Source of the DNA: Hydractinia symbiolongicarpus | Lineage: Eukaryota > Cnidaria > Hydrozoa > Anthoathecata > Hydractiniidae | Length of the DNA: 64,000 nucleotides | Assembly (NCBI RefSeq): GCF_029227915.1 | Contig: NC_079887.1 | Location: 6,510,001 to 6,574,000, forward strand | Reading direction: 5' to 3' | Shown here: positions 34,101 through 46,263 of the stretch, piece after piece | Position numbering within the stretch: position 1 is the first letter of the stretch | Layout of the letters: each line of letters starts with the position of its first letter | Translations under genes and position numbers: made by a program | Notes under the pieces: generated by a model | Told to the model about the DNA's origin: nothing | What the model saw: only the letters and a program-made list of their open reading frames with translations | Database searches by the model: none

Positions 34101-37100
34101 TCCAAAGAAAGCGGCAAAAATATCGAAGGTCATACAATCGAGAAAGAAGTTCAATCCCATGCTAAAAAGAAACCAACAAACAAAAAACTAAAAAACGGTA
34201 AATCTGGATTTATTAAAAGCGAAAATAAGAAAGAAGCTAATGAAAATAAAGTTGAATTCGTAAACACAAATAAATCAAATAATATTAATGGAAAGCCGGA
34301 TAACCCTGACAAAGAAAAACCTCCTACTCCAGAAAAGGAAAAACCTAAGAAAGAAAATGATAATGCAGAAGAAGAACGAAAAAACACTCCTGATCCTCAA
34401 GAAACGACTAAAGAGAAATCAAAGGAAGAGAGTCAAAGTTCTCACTCAAATAAAAAAGAAGTGACCTCACCAGAAGTAAATAGTGGTAGATCTATTGATA
34501 CAAAAAACCAAACAGTTACTGATAATAATTCATCAAATAATCAAACAGAGGACTCAACAAACGCGTTAACAAATGACGTAAGCAAAGCAATGGAAGAACT
34601 TGAAGCACTAATGAAAGAAAAAACTGCCGAAGTGAATCAGAATGCAAAAGAAAATGATGGAGAAGCAGAGGCTACCGATTCGCAAAATGCAGTGCAAAAG
34701 GAACTGGAAACTAGTACAGTGGAACATCAAACTGCTGAAAGTGTGTTAAAGGAACTTAATAAAGAAAGTAAGCAAAGCTCAGTCAATTTTATTGATCCAA
34801 AGCACTTAAAACCTTTAGAGGAGGACCCAATTAAAGCTTTAGCTTTGTTTAAAAGGAACATCACAGAATCAATGGACGACGAAGAGGGAGTAGATGTTAC
34901 TGCCGAAAATAGAGGAATTATTGTTCCAAGGATTGGCAAAATGAACAGAAAACATAAAACGCTTGTTCCATCGAAAAAAAACATTGAAACAATTTTAACC
35001 GAAGGAAATAGTTTCAAACGAGCCGAAGAACTAAAATTGAACAGCGCTAAGGATTCTGATAATCGAAAACGAGAGCATGATGTTGAGAAAATCTTGAAAA
35101 AGTATATGAAGGCAAGCTCATTTCTAAAGAAGAAACTTGATCAACTTAAGGGTAAGCATTTAGATGAAACTGGTGCAGTGAGACAACAAGAAGATCAGCT
35201 ACAATCAAACGGAACAGCGGCTGACTTTTACTCGAACGAAAACAAAAATAACGAAACAATAATTTCGACAGACGAAGTCAAAAAAGAAGATTCGAACGAA
35301 AAAAAGGAAGAAGAAAAAATGAAAGAAACGTCCGCTGCATCGTATAATAAAAACACTAGCAACGATACAAAAGAAGACAATAATTCCAACGCGGATATTA
35401 AAACAAGCACAGGAAATAATCAGAATTTAAACAACGAAAAAGCGTCCACCGATAATGAAGTGAATGAAGTCAATAAAGAAATTGACAAAATGAGTGACGA
35501 ACTCAGTGCGATTGAAAAAGAGAGAAAACAACAGGAAGAAAAAGAAAAATCAGAAGAAGGTTCTCTTTCATGGAAAGAGGATGGAGTGAAAGGTGAGAAA
35601 ACAAATGATATAACTTCTTCCTCAAGTCATCAGACTGGTAGTGAAACTCAGAATATAACAGATGCTGATAGTAAAGACAGCAATGGGGAAAGCGTTAAAG
35701 AGGATGCTAAAGTTGCTAACAATAGATTGAATCTAAACACACTGGAAAACACGCAAGACACAGTAGAGAATGAAAAACAGGAAAGTGGACATACCGATCA
35801 ACAAACTGCAGAAGCCAACGAAAAAGAAAATCGAACTCTAGTTTCATCAAATGAGCAACAATACAAAGACGGCGCAACAACTGAAAATTTTCTTCAAAAC
35901 AATGAACAAAAAGAAAATACAGATGGACAGACTTCAAACTCAAACGTTGAAAACAGGGAACAAAAAGAAGACAGCGCAATAAAGGAAGAACAAAAAGGAC
36001 AGAAAGATATGAATGCTACAACAGAAGATCATTTTGCAGAACAGAAGCAAATGTCTGACCAGAAAGAAAGTAAAAATGATACCACAGGAAACGAGAAAAA
36101 TTCTGAGCAGACAGAAGCCACTCAAGATAAAAAAATAAGCGAAATTTCACAAAATGACGAAAAATCACCTGTCAATGATAAAAAAATTACTGACGCACCC
36201 TCTACTCCTGAAAGTCAACGAGAATCTCAAAGTGAAGACAAAGGAAAGCAAAACATGGAAGAGAAATCGTATCAGGGAGATGTGCACTTGAGCGATGAGA
36301 AAAAAGAAAACAAAGCAAAAGAAAACTCAAATGAAAATGAAGGGGAAAGCAAACAAACGAAGGAGGGTAAAATGCCCATTAGTGAATTCAAGGAAAAAGA
36401 TGAAGAAGAAAAAAGCACTCAGGGTGAGGGCAGTATGGCCGTTGGTGAATTTAAGGGAAAAGATGAAAAAGAAAAAAGCACTCAGGCTGAGAGTAATATG
36501 GCCGTTAGCGAATTTGAGGATAAAGGTGAAAAAGAAAAAAGCACTCAGGGTGAGGAACACGAAAACAGCAAAGAAAAACAAGATCAAAACTTAAAAAATG
36601 AAGAGAAAACTTTGGATCAAGAGAAACAATCATATCGAGAAAAAATGAAAGAAGCTAAAGAGAAAGAAAAAGAAGAACTGCAAAAGTCAATTGAAGAAAC
36701 GCAGAAGTTGATGTTGAAAGAAGAGCAGAACGAACACATTGGTGAAGGAAAATCCTTAAATAAATCAGAGATTGGTGTGGCATATGAAGACGAAAACAAA
36801 GGTGATTTAAAAGAAGCGAACACCCTGGAAGAGATTGTCAATAAACAAGGTCGTGGTGATCAAATTGAACAGAAACTTATATCGCAAATGATGGGTGGGA
36901 AAGGCGAGAATCCTGACAAACCAAATGCTATTATGAATGAAATAAAGCAGGATTTCGAAAAGCAGAATGCTGCAAATAATGAAATGAAAGAGTACAGTCA
37001 GAAGGAAAGAGAAGAGGCTGAAAAAGCACTACAAGATATGGACAAATTAGCTCAAGGAGGTGATTTTGTTGGAAATAAACCAACTTCAAAGGTCAGCAAC

Positions 37101-37988
37101 GCTGAACCTATTAAAGGAACATCTGAGAATGACGAAAAACAAGACGAGAGTTCAAAGAATGAAAGTGCAAAGGAGATAAGCACGGAAGAAGCAAAAGCTA
37201 AACTTGAAGCTTACGAAAAACAAGCAGGTAAAGAAAAAGAAACTTTACAGACGAACAACAACAGTGAATTTGGTTTAACAAAAGAAGCGAATCAACCTAC
37301 GGAAAACATTGTTCCATTTTCATCAAACTCGAATGAAAATGTTAAAAATGAAGAAGCAACCAAACAAGGTGAAGGATCAACAGAAAATACAACTTTCGAA
37401 AGTAAAGCAGTCGCAAGTGAAAAAGCTAGTTCAACTTTAAAGTCTCCAAATGAAGAATCAGTCGCAAAAGAAAGTGATGCTAACGATAAAACTACGAAGA
37501 ACGAAGAAACAGAAACAAAGACAGATGAAAACTTGCATCAAATTTCAACAGAGAACTCAAAAACCACTGAAGATTCAAAGAAAGTGTCTGAAATGGAAAG
37601 CAGTTCAAAACAAGCTGAGTCTGATTCTTTTACAGACGACAAATCAGCAAAAGAATCATATTTCACTAATCCTTCGGAGAGAAAAGAGGAGACAGGTGAA
37701 CATACGAAGCAGCAATCCGCAGATTCATATCCCGAGATGGGTAAATTTGAAACACTTTTATCTAATAAAACAGATAACGAGACAATAATAGAAGCACAAA
37801 AAACTTTGGAAGAAGCAACTAGCTCGTTGCTGAACAATAGTGTCATTCACACTGTAAACTCAGTTGCTCATATGCAGCAAGAATTTCTTTCAAAACAGGT
37901 TACAACTGTTGATCCCTATTCCACGTTCAAACGTTTTAATGTATTAAAGCCTCGTCGTCGGAAGCGGAAATCAAATACGCCAGGTTGA
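28123..37988 (+). CDS. Giant secreted Lys/Glu/Asn-rich low-complexity protein
   Basis: I do not recognise this gene. Exons 28123-28206, 29777-31117 and 31806-37988 have AG/GT borders (the last acceptor is TTGTTAAG) and all join in phase 0, giving about 2535 aa. Exon 1 alone encodes a signal peptide (MKFAMIFWRVVWVIAIASSQ), so the protein should enter the secretory path. The rest is hydrophilic, rich in K, E, N, S, T and Q, with many NxS/T sequons and almost no cysteine or aromatic residues; I see no folded domain. It contains a basic patch near 33240-33400, a poly-Gln stretch near 33595-33620, three tandem repeats of about 21 residues each ending EKSTQ(G/A) (about 36360-36555), and a basic end (KPRRRKRKSNTPG). 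Candidates by composition are an extracellular matrix, mucus or periderm protein, or a capsule protein. Reading through the second donor gives a stop at 31136-31138, so a short 480-aa form is possible. Confidence 0.75.
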
Positions 37989-37999
37989 AAATTGTATAT

Positions 38000-40030
38000 A
38001 TTTTTAATCAATAGAAGATGCGGTTGAAATTGAAGAAACTTGTAGAAACATTTAAATGAAGCAAGTTGCATAAAATGCACATAACTGAAATGCCGGCATA
38101 ATAAAAATGGAACGTTCAACAGACATTTACGAGCAGAAAAATGAAATAATAAGTTTTAAATCGTCAGGTACCTTAATTCCCGTAAGTCTTAACGCCCCTT
38201 TTTTCGCAGCAGGAAATTACGCAAAAAAAATAAGTTATAGGACATAGATATTTTTCACATATGTAATTCGTACAGATTTTTTAATCTTTTTTATTTCATT
38301 ACCTTTAACTTTGATATAAATCAAATTAGTATAAGCTAGTTTAAACACCAACATTCAACCACTTTAAGGACACTCGCCCAAGTAATTCATTTTTTTACTA
38401 TAAGTTGAAAAAAAATGCAAATACCACAAACAAACAGGTGCACGTCAACTGGGCGCGCCAAATGACGCTCACGGAAATAACAGGAGTGCGAACTTTAGGA
38501 GAATTAAGGTACTTAAGAACAAATGGTTTTTGTAAACATATATGATGTGAAAATATTTTTGTTTGCATTGTAATATAAAAAGTTGATTTTGTAGATTATG
38601 TATGTAAAAAAAGAAACCCAATTCATTTCTTTCTTTCTTGCTGCCCAAAGTATTTGGGAATTACTTGTTCTCCTCAAAGAAAAACTTCATCAACGGATGG
38701 GCAATCGCTTAGAAATACATGAACATGTGGACTACAACTAACCTGAAATTTAATGCGTATCACATGATATTAAACTTTTCAAGGGAACCATCCAGAACGA
38801 TTTCTTTAAAAATACTTCAACGCTGTGTGGAAAATTATGTGTTACCAAAACAGGGTTTATTTTTAAAATTTTGATTAGTTTCATGTAGTACGGTTCATGT
38901 CTCTTAATTTGTCGCTAATAGGGCATGATCCGTTATATGCATCTACTCTTGGCAAGAATTTTGGCAAGAATACCCATAAAAGCTAAAAATTCTGAAAAAC
39001 TTACCGAAGTATGAGGGTGTAGGTCAGACCCCCTTCAAAGACGCCTAAAAATCACCACAATGTACCTTATGAGGTACATAATCCAAATTTTGTGATTGTG
39101 CTGTAATGCGACCCTCACCAAGGTTTTAACTTTAAATCATGTAAAAAAAAGGTGGAAATGTCACCTAAAATGTACAAGGCACAAAATCTACTGAAAATAA
39201 AGTATTAAAATTTAAATTTAACATACAAGGAAACTAATTAAAATGCTTAACCCCACAAAGAATCCATAAAGTCCTTTAAAATACGTTTGAATAAAGCATC
39301 ACATGTATCCTTATTCTTTCCTCCAAGTTTTAACCTAAGGATTTAAAGATCATTCACGAGATAAGCTTTGAATTTCGTAATTATAAATTGTTTAAAAAAT
39401 TTTTTTATATTTTTAATAACAAAACATACAAAGCAAACAGCTTCGAATGATAAATTCAGCGCATGTCGATTTTTTCTCGACTATCAAGAAACGTGATGGT
39501 ATTAAAAAAAGGATCAAATTATTTTTCTTTCCATTTTTGTTATTTGTTTTGTTAATTTTAGTTAAAAGGAATAATAAAAGTTATTGCCTGTGAATTTTGT
39601 ATTCCCAACAGTAAAAAAACGACACGCGAAAAAGAACTTGCATCTAATAGAGTTGGATTCTTTATCACATGGTTCATTTTACGCAAATGAAAGAAGTAAA
39701 CAAACGGTTTTGTATAGAAATATAAAATAAAAAAAATAATTGATTAGCAAATGTGACATTATCCTGTGGTAATTTTATAAAAGAAAAACAACACATCCTC
39801 TTTACCTGTTACACATACACGGAACTGGTGTATTAACATAACGGCTTGTTTTCATTTGGCAGCATTTTTCTCTATAGCGCCAATAGTTTACAAATGTTTT
39901 GGGCAAAAGAGGACCCTCGTAAAACTACATGAATTTTAAAATCGCTGACCAATCTACAAAAAAATTCACTTTCAGCAATGGATTTTTCTCCCGATATTTA
40001 AAGCGAACCTAATTAATTAAAAAGAGTAAT
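38000..40030. other. Intergenic, no gene seen
   Basis: Starts with the 3' UTR of the giant secreted protein (AATAAA-type signal near 38100). The remainder is AT-rich with no coding frame, no recognisable RNA gene and no clear repeat. Confidence 0.45.
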
Positions 40031-40039
40031 AATGATTGT

Positions 40040-40310
40040 AATTGTAATACCTGCCTCAATTTGTAATACTCGCCCCAATTTGTAATAACACCTTGCCCCA
40101 ATTTGTAATAACGCTTGCCCCTATTTGTAATAACACCTTGTCTCAATTTGTAATAACTCAAAGCTGCCTCAATTTGTAATAACACCTTGCCCCAATTTGT
40201 AATAACACCTTGTCCCAATTTGTAATAACTCAAAGCTGCCTCAATTTGTAATAACACTTTGCCCCAATTTGTAATAACACCTTGCCCCAATTTGTAATAA
40301 CATGGAAAAT
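40040..40310 (-). repeat. Left inverted array
   Basis: Eleven units with core TTATTACAAATTGGGGCA on the minus strand. Spacers alternate between the CAAGGTG and CAGCTTTGAG types. Small variants (GAGGCA, AAGTG) occur. It is the mirror image of the right array. Confidence 0.9.
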
Positions 40311-40626
40311 ACTATAAATACTTTCCCGCAGTTTGACAGGACACACTATCTGTCAAGAAATTTTTATTAATGTAGCGCACGTGCTGTCAATGGTATAATA
40401 ACGGAAAAAATGAACAAATACCAAAATATATACAAAAGTAACAATGCTCGATCAATTTTCTTTTGGTCATATGATAAGCAAGATTACGTATCATCCATAC
40501 GTTAAGGCTTGCAACGCCAACGCGGTTTGATTCCATCTTATCAATTTATCTCTTTTACATTTTTGTGGCCGGTTAGGGTCGTTCGATAGAATTTGTTTTA
40601 AATGCAGTGAAATGCCACTGCATCTT

Positions 40627-43600
40627 CTACCACTGAATCAAATGTTTCACTCTAACTGTCATTGAAGGTGGTATTTGATTTTTAACCATCGCCAAATAAA
40701 TTTTTGGAGCCTTTTTGCAATTACCTTCCTCATCAACCAATCCATTTTCATCAAACACCTCTTTGCTAGCATCTCCCTCATCAACCAATCCATTTTCATC
40801 GAACACCTCTTTGCTAGCATCTCCCTCATCAACCAATCCATTTTCATCGAACACCTCTTTGCTAGCATCTCCCTCATCAACCAATCCATTTTCATCGAAC
40901 ACCTCTTTGCTAGCATCTCCCTCATCAACCAATCCATTTTCATCCAACACCTCTTTGCTAGCATCTCCCTCATCAACCAATCCATTTTCATCGAACACCT
41001 CTTTGCTAGCATCTCCCTCATCAACCAATCCATTTTCATCGAACACCTCTTTGCTAGCATCTCCCTCATCAACCAATCCATTTTCATCCAACACCTCTTT
41101 GCTAGCATCTCCCTCATCAACCAATCCATTTTCATCCAACACCTCTTTGCTAGCATCTCCCTCATCAACCAATCCATTTTCATCGAACACCTCTTTGCTA
41201 GCATCTCCCTCATCAACCAATCCATTTTCATCGAACACCTCTTTGCTAGCATCTCCCTCATCAACCAATCCATTTTCATCCAACACCTCTTTGCTAGCAT
41301 CTCCCTCATCAACCAATCCATTTTCATCCAACACCTCTTTGCTAGCATCTCCCTCATCAACCAATCCATTTTCATCGAACACCTCTTTGCTAGCATCTCC
41401 CTCATCAACCAATCCATTTTCATCGAACACCTCTTTGCTAGCATCTCCCTCATCAACCAATCCATTTTCATCCAACACCTCTTTGCTAGCATCTCCCTCA
41501 TCAACCAATCCATTTTCATCGAACACCTCTTTGCTAGCATCTCCCTCATCAACCAATCCATTTTCATCGAACACCTCTTTGCTAGCATCTCCCTCATCAA
41601 CCAATCCATTTTCATCCAACACCTCTTTGCTAGCATCTCCCTCATCAACCAATCCATTTTCATCGAACACCTCTTTGCTAGCATCTCCCTCATCAACCAA
41701 TCCATTTTCATCCAACACCTCTTTGCTAGCATCTCCCTCATCAACCAATCCATTTTCATCCAACACCTCTTTGCTAGCATCTCCCTCATCAACCAATCCA
41801 TTTTCATCCAACACCTCTTTGCTAGCATCTCCCTCATCAACCAATCCATTTTCATCGAACACCTCTTTGCTAGCATCTCCCTCATCAACCAATCCATTTT
41901 CATCGAACACCTCTTTGCTAGCATCTCCCTCATCAACCAATCCATTTTCATCGAACACCTCTTTGCTAGCATCTCCCTCATCAACCAATCCATTTTCATC
42001 CAACACCTCTTTGCTAGCATCTCCCTCATCAACCAATCCATTTTCATCGAACACCTCTTTGCTAGCATCTCCCTCATCAACCAATCCATTTTCATCGAAC
42101 ACCTCTTTGCTAGCATCTCCCTCATCAACCAATCCATTTTCATCCAACACCTCTTTGCTAGCATCTCCCTCATCAACCAATCCATTTTCATCCAACACCT
42201 CTTTGCTAGCATCTCCCTCATCAACCAATCCATTTTCATCGAACACCTCTTTGCTAGCATCTCCCTCATCAACCAATCCATTTTCATCGAACACCTCTTT
42301 GCTAGCATCTCCCTCATCAACCAATCCATTTTCATCCAACACCTCTTTGCTAGCATCTCCCTCATCAACCAATCCATTTTCATCCAACACCTCTTTGCTA
42401 GCATCTCCCTCATCAACCAATCCATTTTCATCGAACACCTCTTTGCTAGCATCTCCCTCATCAACCAATCCATTTTCATCGAACACCTCTTTGCTAGCAT
42501 CTCCCTCATCAACCAATCCATTTTCATCCAACACCTCTTTGCTAGCATCTCCCTCATCAACCAATCCATTTTCATCGAACACCTCTTTGCTAGCATCTCC
42601 CTCATCAACCAATCCATTTTCATCGAACACCTCTTTGCTAGCATCTCCCTCATCAACCAATCCATTTTCATCCAACACCTCTTTGCTAGCATCTCCCTCA
42701 TCAACCAATCCATTTTCATCGAACACCTCTTTGCTAGCATCTCCCTCATCAACCAATCCATTTTCATCCAACACCTCTTTGCTAGCATCTCCCTCATCAA
42801 CCAATCCATTTTCATCCAACACCTCTTTGCTAGCATCTCCCTCATCAACCAATCCATTTTCATCCAACACCTCTTTGCTAGCATCTCCCTCATCAACCAA
42901 TCCATTTTCATCCAACACCTCTTTGCTAGCATCTCCCTCATCAACCAATCCATTTTCATCGAACACCTCTTTGCTAGCATCTCCCTCATCAACCAATCCA
43001 TTTTCATCCAACACCTCTTTGCTAGCATCTCCCTCATCAACCAATCCATTTTCATCCAACACCTCTTTGCTAGCATCTCCCTCATCAACCAATCCATTTT
43101 CATCCAACACCTCTTTGCTAGCATCTCCCTCATCAACCAATCCATTTTCATCAAACACCTCTTTGCTAGCATCTCCCTCATCAACCAATCCATTTTCATC
43201 GAACACCTCTTTGCTAGCATCTCCCTCATCAACCAATCCATTTTCATCGAACACCTCTTTGCTAGCATCTCCCTCATCAACCAATCCATTTTCATCCAAC
43301 ACCTCTTTGCTAGCATCTCCCTCATCAACCAATCCATTTTCATCCAACACCTCTTTGCTAGCATCTCCCTCATCAACCAATCCATTTTCATCGAACACCT
43401 CTTTGCTAGCATCTCCCTCATCAACCAATCCATTTTCATCGAACACCTCTTTGCTAGCATCTCCCTCATCAACCAATCCATTTTCATCCAACACCTCTTT
43501 GCTAGCATCTCCCTCATCAACCAATCCATTTTCATCCAACACCTCTTTGCTAGCATCTCCCTCATCAACCAATCCATTTTCATCGAACACCTCTTTGCTA

Positions 43601-45506
43601 GCATCTCCCTCATCAACCAATCCATTTTCATCGAACACCTCTTTGCTAGCATCTCCCTCATCAACCAATCCATTTTCATCCAACACCTCTTTGCTAGCAT
43701 CTCCCTCATCAACCAATCCATTTTCATCGAACACCTCTTTGCTAGCATCTCCCTCATCAACCAATCCATTTTCATCGAACACCTCTTTGCTAGCATCTCC
43801 CTCATCAACCAATCCATTTTCATCCAACACCTCTTTGCTAGCATCTCCCTCATCAACCAATCCATTTTCATCGAACACCTCTTTGCTAGCATCTCCCTCA
43901 TCAACCAATCCATTTTCATCCAACACCTCTTTGCTAGCATCTCCCTCATCAACCAATCCATTTTCATCCAACACCTCTTTGCTAGCATCTCCCTCATCAA
44001 CCAATCCATTTTCATCCAACACCTCTTTGCTAGCATCTCCCTCATCAACCAATCCATTTTCATCCAACACCTCTTTGCTAGCATCTCCCTCATCAACCAA
44101 TCCATTTTCATCGAACACCTCTTTGCTAGCATCTCCCTCATCAACCAATCCATTTTCATCCAACACCTCTTTGCTAGCATCTCCCTCATCAACCAATCCA
44201 TTTTCATCCAACACCTCTTTGCTAGCATCTCCCTCATCAACCAATCCATTTTCATCCAACACCTCTTTGCTAGCATCTCCCTCATCAACCAATCCATTTT
44301 CATCAAACACCTCTTTGCTAGCATCTCCCTCATCAACCAATCCATTTTCATCCAACACCTCTTTGCTAGCATCTCCCTCATCAACCAATCCATTTTCATC
44401 CAACACCTCTTTGCTAGCATCTCCCTCATCAACCAATCCATTTTCATCCAACACCTCTTTGCTAGCATCTCCCTCATCAACCAATCCATTTTCATCCAAC
44501 ACCTCTTTGCTAGCATCTCCCTCATCAACCAATCCATTTTCATCCAACACCTCTTTGCTAGCATCTCCCTCATCAACCAATCCATTTTCATCCAACACCT
44601 CTTTGCTAGCATCTCCCTCATCAACCAATCCATTTTCATCCAACACCTCTTTGCTAGCATCTCCCTCATCAACCAATCCATTTTCATCGAACACCTCTTT
44701 GCTAGCATCTCCCTCATCAACCAATCCATTTTCATCCAACACCTCTTTGCTAGCATCTCCCTCATCAACCAATCCATTTTCATCCAACACCTCTTTGCTA
44801 GCATCTCCCTCATCAACCAATCCATTTTCATCCAACACCTCTTTGCTAGCATCTCCCTCATCAACCAATCCATTTTCATCCAACACCTCTTTGCTAGCAT
44901 CTCCCTCACCAACTAATCCATTTTCATCAAACACCTCTCTGGAACACCTCTGAGGAAAAAAGATTAGATTAGACATCATTCATTCATATTTTTAAAAAAC
45001 ACTGTTATATAAAAACGAATGAAAAACGGAAAAAGTGTGCAAGCAACAAAAAATACGTCCAAACAACTTTTTTGTACAAATGATACACGTAAACTAAGTG
45101 AATATCTTTGACAACAAAATTTGTTTATTTTATAATAAGAACAACTTTGGTTTTGAGCTGAAGGTCTTTCAACCTGTTTCATTTTATTTTTATTGCTATT
45201 CATGTTTATTCATTATAAATAATGATTCCATACCTTCTTATTGTCGTATAACAAAACATGTCCGGTTTCATCTACCGTGAATCTTCCCTTCGATCTCCAA
45301 AATTTCACAACAGAGCTTTTTTCAATCCTTGGTCTATCTTTTACACGCGTGTTAAATCTATCACTTGTAAATTTGACAATCGCCGCGTATTCTTTGTCAC
45401 CACGCGGCTGTAAATAATTTTTTACGATAATGTTAAAGATATCAAGATAGGGAAGAATAAAAGTAACTTCATCGTTAATGTTGTTGTTTACACCAATCTC
45501 ATTCAT
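40627..45506 (-). CDS. Acidic 88-fold 16-residue repeat protein
   Basis: Exons 45506-45234 (91 codons) and 44949-40627 join GT-AG in phase 0 to 1531 aa. I do not recognise it. Exon 1 is a unique, basic, folded-looking segment (MNEIGVNN..., then RFNTRVKDRPRIEKSS and FWRSKGRFTVDETGHVLLYD). That stretch loosely recalls the region before the zinc-binding part of integrase-type proteins in retroelements and Ginger transposons; this is a weak inference. Exon 2 is SKEV(L/F)DENGLVDEGDA repeated 88 times on a strict 48-base period, followed by a unique end (GNCKKAPKIYLAMVKNQIPP...). Each repeat has six acidic residues and one lysine. No signal peptide is seen. Three other frames are also open across the array because the unit lacks stops; the intron, the unique flanks and the acidic composition favour this one. 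If the array is only a minisatellite in a dead gene, the reading frame would be fortuitous. Confidence 0.6.
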
Positions 45507-45741
45507 TCACTAACACATCGAACATTGCGACGCAACCTGGTTTTATGCATTACGATCCTAGTTCTTTCTATTAATATCAGTCGATGTAAAGATGAAATAA
45601 ATAAATCAAAGTTACATGAAAAAATGGAATGTTTATTTTCCGACTGGCCCTGTACGAGGGTTTCTTAACAATAAATAAAAGGTAAGTTTTCTTTCCCTTC
45701 CGAAGTTTTACAATGGATTTTCCAAATATTTTTTCGAGAAA

Positions 45742-45950
45742 AGAAATTATTACAAATTGGGGCAAGGTGTCATTACAAATTGGGGCAGCTTTGAGTTATT
45801 ACAAATTGGGGCAAGGTGTTATTACAAATTGGGGCAGCTTTGAGGTATTACAAATTGGGGCAGCTTTGAGTTATTACAAATTGGGGCAGCTTTGAGTTAT
45901 TACAAATTGGGGCAGGTGTTATTACAAATTGGAGAAATCATTACAATTTG
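45742..45950 (+). repeat. Right inverted array
   Basis: Eight to nine units of TTATTACAAATTGGGGCA with CAAGGTG and CAGCTTTGAG spacers; the outermost units are degenerate (GGAGAAATC, CAATTTGGGGTGC). It lies about 235 bases upstream of the repeat-protein start codon, so it may contain or flank the promoter. Confidence 0.9.
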
Positions 45951-46263
45951 GGGTGCAACAATAATAACAAAAACAATAACAATGGTAATTCATGTGAACA
46001 AATTGACAAGAATAAAACTAGTGTGAAGTGTTTTATAATGCTGTTAATTTATATTTACAATATGTGTGTATGTATAAATAATATATATACAAATTTGCTT
46101 TTCACACACGCGATTATGAAATACAACGAACTTATACAGTTCAGACATAGCGAAGTGCTACGCAAATCAGATCCTGAAATTATTGGTAACATTTGTAATC
46201 ACAAACCGAAAAGAATTACACTAAATTAATATAAAAAAATATATATAGCAAAATGAATATTTT

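Larger units (their letters stand above)
40030..45965. mobile_element. 5.9-kb unit bounded by inverted arrays, carrying a repeat-protein gene
   Basis: The left array (40040-40310) and right array (45742-45950) consist of the same 23-26 base subrepeats in opposite orientation. Both use the same two spacer types, CAAGGTG and CAGCTTTGAG, between TTATTACAAATTGGGG cores. They bracket one two-exon gene with its promoter. The architecture resembles a DNA transposon with long, internally repeated terminal inverted repeats. No transposase catalytic core was recognised and no target-site duplication was identified, so mobility is inferred. Confidence 0.55.

Noticed and set aside
33217-34387. Minus-strand Phe/Ser/Leu-rich frames opposite the giant secreted gene
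   Set aside because: Reverse translations of Lys/Glu-rich codons; shadows of the plus-strand exon.
40675-44953. Plus-strand frames of about 1412 codons (Ile/Phe-rich and Ser/Pro-rich repeats)
   Set aside because: Shadows of the 48-bp array. They lack unique flanking coding parts and splice support; the minus-strand acidic frame is preferred.
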